Origin: Chara braunii
Lineage: Eukaryota; Streptophyta; Charophyceae; Charales; Characeae
Direction of reading: 5' to 3'
Assembly: GCA_003427395.1 (NCBI GenBank)
Contig: BFEA01000239.1
Location: 1,718,809-1,743,969 of the forward strand
DNA: 25,161 nucleotides
The notes beneath the pieces are model-generated. The model did not search any database. It saw only the letters and a program-made list of their open reading frames with translations, and was not told the DNA's origin. Below, in pieces: positions 17,607 to 25,114 of the stretch. The position numbers and the translations under genes were made by a program. Position 1 is the first letter of the stretch. Every line of letters starts with the position of its first letter.

Positions 17607-17860
17607 GAGGATGATGGTAACCAAAAATGAACTTGGCCGACACGAGATGAGAAAAAAGAAACCCGAAGAAGAATCCCTCGACTCCCCATACTCTCCTCCA
17701 CCCCAAGGGCGAAAAACTAAAACCTTGATAAAAGAATGGAAAATGACAAAAAAAACCCTGGCGAGCTAACTAACCGTCTCAACCCACCCCCTCTTCCCCT
17801 CTGTCTACCACTCCCAAATCCCTACTGACTATGGATTGGTACGTGATGAGGACATCATGA

Positions 17861-17874
17861 ATGAGGGGGGGGAA
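17861..17874 (+). promoter_or_regulatory. Polypurine tract (plus-strand primer site)
   Basis: ATGAGGGGGGGGAA, with eight consecutive G (17865-17872), lies immediately before TGTGTCGGGAC. In LTR retrotransposons a purine run resistant to RNase H primes plus-strand cDNA and abuts the 3' LTR, which begins with TG. Position and strand fit the upstream pol. Family-level proof would need the matching 5' LTR. Confidence 0.65.
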
Positions 17875-17932
17875 TGTGTCGGGACTGGTGAGTCCCGAAT
17901 GACTTCCCGTCACTCAAGAGACTATATAGAGC

Positions 17933-17939
17933 CAGTTTG
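17933..17939 (+). promoter_or_regulatory. TATA-like box near the LTR start
   Basis: TATATAG lies in GACTATATAGAGCC, about 60 bp inside the putative LTR. It resembles a plant TATA box but is unusually close to the LTR edge. It could be fortuitous or serve a shorter LTR. Confidence 0.3.
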
Positions 17940-18404
17940 TGCGTGACAGAGAAAGCCGGAGGCAAGGAGGATGGAAGAATCGAAGGCGTAGGCACAGGCA
18001 CTTGGGACCTAGAGGCTGCCCAGAGTCGCTGGGGCCATAGAACCGCAAGGAAATTAACGGAATGAGAGGCGGCAAAGGACCGCAAGAAAATGGCAGAGAC
18101 GACCCTTCCCCCCCCAAAAAAAGGAGAAGGACCGCCGAGAGAAGTAGCGTCATGAGGCGCACGCCGCAAGGGAAAGAGAAAGGGAGTAGAGATAGTAAGA
18201 TGCCGGCATGAGAAAAGGTAGCCACGCCGAGAGGGTCGCTGGGACGCAGCGTCAAGAACACCGAGGGGCCATAGGCTAAGTAAGGACCGCACCCGGAGAG
18301 AACGGTGCGCGAGACGCAAGAAGGCACGAGGGAAGGAGGCTGCCATGAGGCAGAAAAACGGCAAGAGAGTCAACGGGACCGCCGACGGGACATGTACCGG
18401 CGGG

Positions 18405-18570
18405 ACAAGGTGCCAGGGACCACACGGGATTAGGCAAAGATGCGGTACCGGTGGAACAAAGTGTCAGGGACCACACGGGACTAGGCAAAAATGCGGTACC
18501 GGTGGGACAAAGTGTCGGGGACCACACGGGACTAGGCAAAAATGCGGTACCAGCGGGACAAGTACTGACG
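18405..18570. repeat. 51-bp minisatellite, about three units
   Basis: GGGACCACACGGGA begins at 18416, 18467 and 18518, exactly 51 bp apart. Units contain TAGGCAAAAATGCGGTACC. As 51 is a multiple of three, open frames on both strands are artefacts. Confidence 0.92.
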
Positions 18571-18589
18571 GGACTAGTGACGGAGATTA

Positions 18590-18750
18590 ATTTGGGACAA
18601 GTGGCGGGGACTTGTGACGTCCCAAGGAAAAATGGTGGCGCGACACGTGGTGCAAATAATTAAAGCAAGATGCACCGCCAAGATCGGAGATCTTGACGGC
18701 CAAAAATATTTGCACCACTAGTGCAAGCACTAGTGGGAGCAAGAGGGAGG
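18590..18750. repeat. Duplicated LTR block, copy 1, with palindromes
   Basis: This block is repeated about 1,570 bp downstream at 20160-20310. It contains GCGGGGACTTG and GTCCCAAGG, a hairpin built on CAAGATC/GATCTTG (18679-18695), and a 22-nt perfect inverted repeat CCACTAGTGC(18715-18724)-AA-GCACTAGTGG(18727-18736). The SpeI-type core ACTAGT occurs twice. Confidence 0.85.
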
Positions 18751-19035
18751 GCGAAAAGAAAAATAAAAAGTAAAGAAAACGAGTGCTAGGGGCATGGGAG
18801 CAATCCGAAAAATCTCGGATTAGCCTCCCCCAAGAAAATGGAGCCCGTAGGGGCTCCGTGAAAAAAATAGGCCTCCCGGAGAAAATCGGTGCATAGGGGC
18901 CTACCGTGTGGAAGAGAGAGGGGCAAACGGTGGCTCCCAAGGGCATGGAAGGGCCACAAGTGTAGCCCGAGAAATAACAGACTGCCCCTTGGGCATAAGA
19001 AGGGTCAAAACTAACAGGAAGAGGCAAGAAAAGAG
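18751..19035. other. Putative U3 sequence with small inverted repeats
   Basis: AATCCGA/TCGGATT near 18800-18823 pairs, and GGAGCCC/GGGGCTCC near 18839-18858 pairs. Diverged counterparts (AGTCTGA/TCGGACT) follow copy 2 of the duplicated block near 20370-20392, extending the duplication. No gene. Confidence 0.5.
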
Positions 19036-19383
19036 CCTTAACTGCTAGTTAACACTTGGCATGCAAAAAAAAAAAGAAAAAGAAAAAGAAAATGTGGGAG
19101 AATAAGACAAGGGGAGTGAGAGAGGATGAGTGAGTTGGCCGTCAGTTGGGACTGCAGCAAGTAGGGACTGCCAAGTCCCAACTGTCCAAGAAAGGAGGAA
19201 AAAGAAAAGAAAAGAAAAGAAAAATGAGAAAAAAACCTTAACGGCTAGTTGACACTTGGCATGCTAAAAGAAAAAGAAAAGAAAAAAGGAAAATGGGAGG
19301 TGAGGGGGGATGAGTGAGTTGGTCGTCAGTTGGGACTGCAGCAAGTAGGGATTGACAAGTCCCAACTGTCCACAAGTGGAGGA
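19036..19383. repeat. 200-bp tandem duplication with a conserved hairpin
   Basis: CCTTAACNGCTAGTTNACAC begins at 19036 and 19236. Both copies have a purine-rich middle, then GAGTGAGTTGG and a hairpin CAGTTGGGACT/AGTCCCAACTG (19143-19153 with 19174-19184; 19327-19337 with 19358-19368). A third, diverged relative lies near 20615-20760. Confidence 0.88.
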
Positions 19384-19389
19384 GGAGAG

Positions 19390-19429
<40 letters not shown>
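19390..19429. repeat. A40 homopolymer
   Basis: Forty consecutive A residues directly follow the second 200-bp unit. This could be a retroposed poly-A tail or slippage; assembled length is unreliable. Confidence 0.95.
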
Positions 19430-19434
<5 letters not shown>

Positions 19435-20159
19435 CTAACGGACAAAAACGACCACCTAGGGACTTTGATTTTCTTTTATTTATGCAAAGAAAATCAAAGA
19501 AAATCAAAACCCCTTGCAACCGAAAAATAACGGGTTGCATGGGAGAGACCAAACACATGTTTTAGGTGCACCGGGGGCCAAAGTGGAGACTGGATGCACT
19601 TGGGACTTGGCCGTTTTATTTTCTTTCAGTTGGGGTTAGTTGTAGGGCACTAGGACAATGAAAACAGCCCCTACTGCAGTCCGAGTTACAACGGTCTGCA
19701 TAGGGAGGGGCAAACACAAGTTTTATGGCTCCGGGAGTCAAAATTGAGCTCGGATGCCTTTGGAAAATTAACGCTCCATTTTCCTTGGGCATGGGGCATG
19801 ACGTGGGGCTGTGGGACTAGAACATTGGCTGCGGCTGCAATCCGAGAAACAACAGACTGCATGAGGATGGCTAGGCCTATGGGAAATAAGCCACGGCATG
19901 CCCAAAAGACTAGAAAACGGCGCCGTAGACATAGGGGAACATAACGGTTAATGGTGACGGCAAGGCGGGGGCCCGGCGGCCGGGAAAATAAACGGCATAC
20001 ATGAGGCACACGTAAACAATGAAATGGGACTGCCGGGGACATGGGAAGTCCCAAATGAAAACTGGGCATCAACCGGGATGACGCCTGGGGCCAAATGGAC
20101 CCAAATAAAAATTGTCGAAAATTGGGCATCATCGACGGCACCGCCGGTGGGACGAAAAA
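19430..20159. other. Putative U3 sequence, no gene recognised
   Basis: CGAGAAACAACAGACTGCAT near 19842-19861 resembles CGAGAAATAACAGACTGCCC near 18968-18987, and both are preceded by similar GGGCAAAC/GGCTCC landmarks. This region is therefore part of the larger internal duplication of the LTR. TGGGACT/AGTCCCA pairing recurs near 20025-20052. No credible ORF. Confidence 0.45.
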
Positions 20160-20310
20160 ATGGAACTAGCGTGGGGAAGTGGCGGGGACTTGAGGTGTCC
20201 CAAGGGGAAACCACTAGCCACGGTGGGGAGTGGACGTGCGAGACTAACGACACCACCGAGATCTCGACGGTGGAAAATATTAGCACCACTAGTGCAAGCA
20301 CTAGTGGGGC
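20160..20310. repeat. Duplicated LTR block, copy 2, with palindromes
   Basis: Second copy of the 18590-18750 block. The terminal inverted repeat CCACTAGTGC(20286-20295)-AA-GCACTAGTGG(20298-20307) is identical to copy 1. The preceding hairpin has changed to CCACCG/CGGTGG around CGAGATCTCG, yet pairing is retained. The sequence between is much more diverged. Confidence 0.85.
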
Positions 20311-20885
20311 TTAAACGGGTGAAACGGGGGTGAAAAACAAAGAAAAACACATAAGGGAGGGGCTGCCCAGTAGTCTGAAATATCTCGGACTAGCTAGGCA
20401 TGAAAAAACAAGAGCCCAGGGGCCTCCAAGCAAGAAATAGGCTGGCCATGAGAAATCGGAGCCAAAGGGGCTCAAAATGGAGGTTAACGAGAGCAAAATG
20501 AGCCCCTTAGGAGCATGGGGGGTTAGCATCATTGTAAGCCGGAGTGTAACGGCCAACAGCCGGCCATGAACCTGACCTTGAATGAGGTTCTAGAGCCTAG
20601 AAAGAGAGGGCACAACAATTTGACACTTGTCACAACAAAAATAAAAGTAAAAGGAGACAAAATGGAGGAAGAATGAGATAAAAGGGGAGAAATGGGTGCA
20701 GGAAAATATGCCGGCCCATTGGGATTGGTGCGGTAGGGACTGCTAGGTCCCAATGTTGACCTCATCCCTTCTTGATCCAAGGAGGATAGGCCGGGCCATA
20801 TCTCCACAAAATCTGAATTAAAAAAGACAAAAAATAGTGAAAATGCAAAAAGGAGAAAACCGGTTTTACTTTTGAGTCACGGATC
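20311..20885. other. Putative U3 sequence with third conserved GGGA hairpin
   Basis: CATTGGGA(20717-20724)/TCCCAATG(20748-20755) sits in a diverged relative of the 200-bp unit. The loop still has the GGTAGGGACTG core seen near 19162-19171. No gene recognised. Confidence 0.5.
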
Positions 20886-21300
20886 TGAGATCAGATCTCA
20901 TGGTGGAGAGAAAACAGCCGTTTTTGGTGGGCCAACCCAAAACGGCTAGCTCCGCAATGAGGTGGCAGCCAAAAATGGAAAGAAATAAAGGAGGGAAAAA
21001 GACGAAACAATGCATTTGGCCCAAAAAGAGAGCCAGATGTACCAAAAATTGCAAAATTGAGCTTATGAGCCCAAATTTGAAGCAAGGACCACCATGGGGT
21101 AGCTCGGAATATTGGTGGCCTTGGATTTCAGCCTGTTCCAAGGCTGAAAATGTGCCGCCACTTAGAAAAATGCTCCGGCCTACCCAAGGGAGACCGAAAC
21201 TTGAAAAAATCGAGAAAAAGGCCCACTAGGCCTTTTTCTCCCAAGTGGGCTACCCTTTGGACCTTGGATTCAAGGGGACAACATTTTCCAAAGGGTAGGA
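20886..21300. promoter_or_regulatory. Three perfect inverted repeats upstream of the TATA box
   Basis: TGAGATC-A-GATCTCA (20886-20900) is palindromic. GAGAAAAAGGCC/GGCCTTTTTCTC (21212-21223 with 21229-21240) is a 12-bp perfect stem with a 5-nt loop. CTACCCTTTGG/CCAAAGGGTAG (21250-21260 with 21288-21298) is an 11-bp stem. They lie 190-600 bp before the TATA box and may be U3 regulatory or insulator-like elements; function is unproven. Confidence 0.5.
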
Positions 21301-21479
21301 GGCCGGAAAAGGGCCCAAGGGGCAGGCCGAGTTGGTACCAACCACTCGGACTGCATGTACCTGGCCAAAATAAGGCCCAGGTGCCCCCGGAGAGGCCTAG
21401 AGGTGAAAATTGGCCATGGGGGTACCTCGGTTCACCTTGACGCACTTGGAGAGGCCCATGGGCTGGCCGGACTGCTGTT

Positions 21480-21499
21480 CCCAGCCTATATAAGCTGGG
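21480..21499 (+). promoter_or_regulatory. TATA box enclosed in a 6-bp inverted repeat
   Basis: CCCAGC(21480-21485)-CTATATAA-GCTGGG(21494-21499). TATATAA at 21487-21493 is a good plant TATA box, and transcription would be expected to start roughly 25-35 bp downstream, near 21520. It is the best candidate for the pol II promoter of the putative LTR, dividing U3 from R/U5. Confidence 0.6.
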
Positions 21500-21914
21500 G
21501 ATTCAGTCCGCCACACACACATTTGCATCAGCAGTGCCCATGCTGCCCAAATGTGCCCGTAGGAGCTCTAGACTCACTTGGAGTGAAGTGAGGGGAACCC
21601 CTGCCAGTTTGGGAGTGTAGAGAAGGCTGTGAGCTAGTGTGAAGGGCTCTACAAGCTAGTGGTAGTGAGGGAGGTGAGCCGCCATAGCTCCCAGGCTAGT
21701 GAGGAAGAAGGCAAGGCTGAGAGGGGTCCCATTAGGCCTCCTAGAGGGGAGGACTCCCTAGCCTTAGTGATAGGAATCTGTGGTAACTTGGGGAGAGAGG
21801 AGAAAGGAAGGAGAAGGGCTTGAATGGGAAGGAAGCCATAGCCAAGTGAGAGGTAGTTCATCAAGAGTTGAGACATCCATCCCAAGGCTGTCAAGGGGTG
21901 AGTGGAGAGATGCC

Positions 21915-22235
21915 TCCCCCTCTTCCCCCTTCTCTTCCTCCTCTTCTTCTCCTCCTCCTCCTCCCTGTCCTCCTTCTTCTTCTTCTTCCTCTTCCCCCTC
22001 CTCTCCTTCTTCTTCCTCTTCTTCTTTTTCTTATTCGCCTTCTTCTTCCTCCTCTTCTTCTCCTCCTCCTCCTCCCTGTCCTCCTTCTTCTTCTTCTTCC
22101 TCTTCCCCCTCCTCTCCTTCTTCTTCCTCTTCTTCTTTTTCTTATTCGCCTTCTTCTTCCTCCTCTTCTTCTCCTCCTTCCTCTCCCCCTTCTTCTTCTC
22201 ATCCTCCTTCCTCTTCTTCTTCCCCTTCCTCCTTG
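21915..22235. repeat. Pyrimidine-rich 111-bp tandem repeat (CTT/CTC)
   Basis: CTCCCTGTCCTCC at 21961 and 22072, and TTATTCGCC at 22031 and 22142, show an exact 111-bp period: two full copies and a partial third. The + strand is almost pure C/T. All frames are open because stop codons need purines here, so the Ser-Pro, Leu-Pro, Phe-Leu and Lys-Arg ORFs are artefacts. It lies in the predicted transcribed leader after the TATA box. Confidence 0.93.
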
Positions 22236-22299
22236 TGTATGTGAGCTCAAACTTGTGAATTTCTCTCCTATTCTTCATGTTTCACTTATCCTCTCACTT

Positions 22300-22745
22300 G
22301 GGTGTGAATCGCAACTTCTATGATGATGTCATTTAGTGTTTTGGTGATGTAGAGTGCATGTTTTGTCTATTTCTTCAATCCCATGTGAATCGCAACTCTC
22401 CCCCTAGTGTAGATTGCTCTCAAACTTGTCTTTTTGCTGTTTTTGATGCTTGGGTGTATGGCGATGCATCCTATGATGTTCCGCTGATCTCCCCCTAGTG
22501 TAGATTGCTCTCAAACTTGTCTTTTTGCTGTTTTTGATGCTTGAGGGTATGGCGATGGCAATGCACCCATGGATGTTCCGTTGTTCTTCCCTTGTGACTT
22601 GGACTGTTTACACTTGTGTTTTTCACTCATGTGGTAGGTAGTAGTGTTCCGATTCTTTCTTGAGTACTGGGTTGTTCTTCCCTTATGACTTGGACTGTTG
22701 ACACTTGTGTGAGCTGTTCACCCATGTACTAGGTAGTTGTAGGTC
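22300..22745. repeat. 91-bp tandem repeat, four to five units of two subtypes
   Basis: TCTCCCCCTAGTGTAGATTG begins near 22397 and 22488. GTTGTTCTTCCCTT begins at 22580 and 22671. All four starts lie in the same 91-bp phase, so the array has two subtypes, A-A-B-B. A fifth, truncated unit with GTGAATCGCAACT may precede it at about 22301. Confidence 0.88.
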
Positions 22746-22897
22746 TGTGGCAAATGCTAGGACCAGGCCACAGCATAGGTTGCTGCCTCGGGAAAAGACG
22801 GGGTAACCATCCGCCAGCGCGGGGATTGCTCGGGAACCGCGGACGAACCAATGTGGTCGACGGTACGTCGGCAATAGCGCTGCAGAAACCTGGGATT

Positions 22898-22997
22898 GAG
22901 GTATGAGAATTCTCAGACCTCATGTTCTGAGTATAAACAGATGGCCTGCAGACCCAGCAGGCCATCGGAGCCCGTTTTCTGGAAAAATCAGAAAACG
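22898..22997. promoter_or_regulatory. Three consecutive hairpins in 100 bp
   Basis: Positions 22898-22921 form a nearly perfect 24-nt palindrome centred on GAATTC. GATGGCCTGC/GCAGGCCATC (22940-22949 with 22957-22966) is a perfect 10-bp stem. CGTTTTCT/AGAAAACG (22973-22980 with 22990-22997) is a perfect 8-bp stem. No gene is nearby. It could be structured RNA or a palindromic repeat. Confidence 0.7.
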
Positions 22998-23880
22998 AAC
23001 TGCCGCAAACTTTTCACCCCGGGAGCGGTCAACGCCCGAAATAGGCAACTTGACCCAAACGAAGTCGGAATCCCACGAAATTTTGCAGGGGCCTTTCCTG
23101 TGATACACTTAGAGGGCCCGCCAAGTGTCGAGGGGTTCTGAGGTTGTCTGGGGCAAAAAACGCAGGGCTGAGTATCCCGAATTTTCACCTTAGGCAGAAA
23201 ACAGCAAAAACGGTAAAATTACCGTATTCCACAAACTTGCAAATTCTGTGTTTTTCTACCAACTGGGCCTGCTGCAAAGTCTGAGTTTTCTGCATATTAG
23301 CTGTAGAGTGAAGTGCTGTGGACTGTGTTTTGCCCAGAGGCTAGGGGGTACGGCGAGCAACGGGGTCGGGCACTCGGGTAGGGGACGACACAGGGCCAAG
23401 GTCACCTTTCACCCTGTTGTCGGGACAAAAATCCCTGTGAGGGTTTTCGCCCGAGGTTTTCGAGGTCTGACACTGTCCGACCTTTTTTGATGGATTGGGA
23501 GACTTGATGAGATTGACGTTGTCCAAGTTATTCAGACATGACCTATGACTGATAGACAAAAAGTTTCGGACGTTAGTCCAAACGCGTGTGGCGTCCAGGA
23601 GTAACGGATGTGAATGGTAATGCTCGTCAGGAGTATGTGGACATGGGAACGGTAAAACTAGACCTATTCTACCTAAATAGCAGCCGCGCGATTCAGGGCC
23701 TGAATGGGCTAAAAAGGGGGATGCGCCGGGTATAGAGCCACGATGCAGAAGGAGTGGGGATTTTTGTTTAAACCGCGGAAGTTGACACCGAACCAGGGGG
23801 TGGCTAGGCCAATGCCAGGGTCGGGCGGCCGACCGATAGGGTAAGCCTTGCAGGCAGGGTCTACAAAGGCCGCAGATAGG
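22998..23880. other. No gene recognised; two further hairpins
   Basis: ACGGTAA-AA-TTACCGT (23210-23225) is perfect. CGACACAGGG/CCCTGTTGTCG (23386-23395 with 23412-23422) pairs with one bulge and is followed by GGGACAAAAATCCC. A 234-codon minus-strand open frame (24045-23341) has no recognisable domain and ends in repeat-derived Pro/Ala/Cys-rich sequence, so I do not call it. Confidence 0.45.
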
Positions 23881-23881
23881 C

Positions 23882-24000
23882 AGGGCCTGCAGGACCACAG
23901 GCAGGCCGGCAGGGCCTGCAGGACCACAGGCAGGCCGGCAGGGCCTGCAGGGGCCACAGGCCGACGGGCTGGGCCTGCGAGGCCACAGGCAGGCGGGGCC
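23882..24000. repeat. 29-bp minisatellite, three to four units
   Basis: AGGGCCTGCAGGACCACAGG begins at 23882 and 23911, with a variant at 23940, spacing 29 bp. Degenerate units (GGCCTGC, GGCCACAGGC) continue to about 24000. Shorter GGCC-containing inverted repeats inside each unit could form small hairpins. Confidence 0.88.
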
Positions 24001-24077
24001 GCAAAGCCCCAGCATGGGGGGATAACGAATGGGCCAGCTCTTCATAAAGAAGAACCGCTCCTGTCACTATTGTGATA

Positions 24078-24169
24078 GGAGCCAACCCAGTAGGTTATAG
24101 CACTAGAGTTTCACCCGTTGGGTACTGGGATCGAATCTGAGAACCCGCATATACCACTGGGCTGGCTCC
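24078..24169 (-). mobile_element. Small SINE- or MITE-like element with B-box-like motif
   Basis: The 92-bp unit is bounded by imperfect 14-bp inverted repeats (GGAGCCAACCCAGT at 24078-24091; ACTGGGCTGGCTCC at 24156-24169). On the minus strand the first bases read GGAGCCAGCCCAGTGGTA, resembling a pol III A box, followed by GATTCGATCCC, close to the B-box consensus GGTTCGANTCC. The A-B spacing is shorter than in a tRNA and no cloverleaf is evident, so it is not a functional tRNA gene. A tRNA-derived SINE remnant or a MITE are the options. Confidence 0.4.
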
Positions 24170-24247
24170 TTTTGGAGCTGGCCGTTGTTGTTGGAGGCCA
24201 GCGTGGTCAGATCTGGCCGTCCGATGGTAGAAATCGCACGGCCCAGA

Positions 24248-24312
24248 TTTGGCGCGCGTAGATCTGCATGGCCCCTGCGTGAGGATGACACACATGAATC
24301 GAGAAATGGTCC
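24248..24312. repeat. Right copy of the repeat at 140-212
   Basis: GATGACACACATGAATCGAG followed by AAATGGTCC aligns with the left copy, and both are followed by homopolymers and hairpin modules. It precedes the T15-type run at about 24315-24329. Confidence 0.5.
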
Positions 24313-24359
24313 ATTTTTTTTTTTTTTTTAGAGAAAAAAAAGGAAAAAAAAAAAGAGGG

Positions 24360-24450
24360 AAAACTTACAAGCCGCATGTGGACGCATAAGCGTCCGGATA
24401 CGGGTCTTGTAGAGATGGCAACGGCGTCAAGGTAAGTCGTTCCTCCTTTT
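24360..24450 (+). repeat. Diverged module ending in GGTAAGT
   Basis: After an A-rich stretch, a GC-richer block ends in AAGGTAAGTCGTTCC (24429-24443) and a T-rich tract with (TTTG)n. It matches the plan of the modules at 342-475 and 672-800, although its internal sequence is different. Confidence 0.45.
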
Positions 24451-24580
24451 TTTTGTTTTGTTTGTTTGTTTGTTTGTTTTTAGGGCCACTAGGCCGAAAC
24501 GACGCGTAGGGGAGGGGGGGTAGCCGTTGGAAAAGAAAGAAATATAAGGAAAAAAAAAAAAAAAAAAAAAAAACCCTAAC

Positions 24581-25072
24581 TAAAACGCAGTGCCACTTGG
24601 CACACCTGCATGTGACTGGGGCATTTTCAGCCCCAGTGCTTTGACAGTGCCCGCCCGTTTAAAACGGGCAGCTACGGGCCTCACTGCACCACTCTCGAAA
24701 TGTGCAAAACGAGAGTGAATCGTCCGCTAGAATATGGTAAGATACACGACCATGATTTTTGTCTTTTGTGCATTTCAAGAGCAATGCAGCGAGGCCCTAT
24801 CTTAGGTAGATTCCTTTTTTTTGTTTTTCTTCTTATTTGTTTTAGATTTTGTCTAGATTTATTCTTATATTTTGTTTAGATTTTTCTTTTTCTTTTCTTT
24901 TGAGTGCCTCTTCGTTTTTGAACGAACGGGCAACTCAAAAGCTCGGTTGTGCTAGACTGTTTCGCTGGACTTCCACCGACTCAGGGCACGAAGTGCCCGA
25001 CTGTTTCGTCGGAGTCGCGCCGACTTATCAGGGGGTTGTGCCCCCAACAGCTCATCTTTGGATGAGCAACAT
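24581..25072 (+). repeat. Right hairpin-rich module
   Basis: Starts ACTAAAACGCAGTGCCA after an A-run. Perfect hairpins in order are CTGGGGC/GCCCCAG (24616-24636), GCCCGTTT-A-AAACGGGC (about 24654-24670), CTCTCG/CGAGAG around 24691-24713, TTCGTT/AACGAA around 24910-24925, GGGCAC/GTGCCC (24984-24998), GGGGG/CCCCC (25031-25045) and GCTCATC/GATGAGC (25050-25067). CGACTC/GAGTCG (24977-25017) encloses one of them. No ORF is credible. Confidence 0.65.
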
Positions 25073-25110
25073 TGAATGAATCTGCCGCCCAGGGTGGCCA
25101 CATTCGGGGT

Positions 25111-25114
<4 letters not shown>

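Larger units (their letters stand above)
17875..22745 (+). mobile_element. Putative giant 3' LTR (right end uncertain)
   Basis: The sequence starts TGTGTCGGGACTGGTG right after the polypurine tract. TCGGGACT/AGTCCCGA (17879-17886 and 17891-17898) forms a hairpin at the very edge. No coding sequence is recognisable through 22745. Instead there are U3-like duplications and hairpins, a TATA box at 21487-21493 and leader-like repeats after it. Plant Ogre-type elements have LTRs of this size. I could not find the terminal CA with matching inverted repeat or a target-site duplication, so the right boundary is only where the 91-bp repeat ends. A nested second element inside is possible. Confidence 0.45.

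Noticed and set aside
18360-18560. Possible CRISPR-like array (regular 51-bp spacing)
   Set aside because: The whole 51-bp unit repeats with no unique spacers, so it is a minisatellite. The genome context is eukaryotic.
21649-22323. Long Lys-, Arg-, Ser-, Leu- and Phe-rich ORFs in five or six frames
   Set aside because: The + strand is nearly pure C/T, so stop codons are excluded by composition. Nothing suggests that a protein is made.
23341-24045. 234-codon minus-strand ORF rich in Pro, Ala, Gly and Cys
   Set aside because: The recognisable part is the 29-bp minisatellite in translation; the remainder has no motif.
24078-24169. Functional tRNA gene on the minus strand
   Set aside because: The acceptor-like ends pair, but the B-box is in the middle, no T-arm or anticodon arm forms, and A-B spacing is too short.
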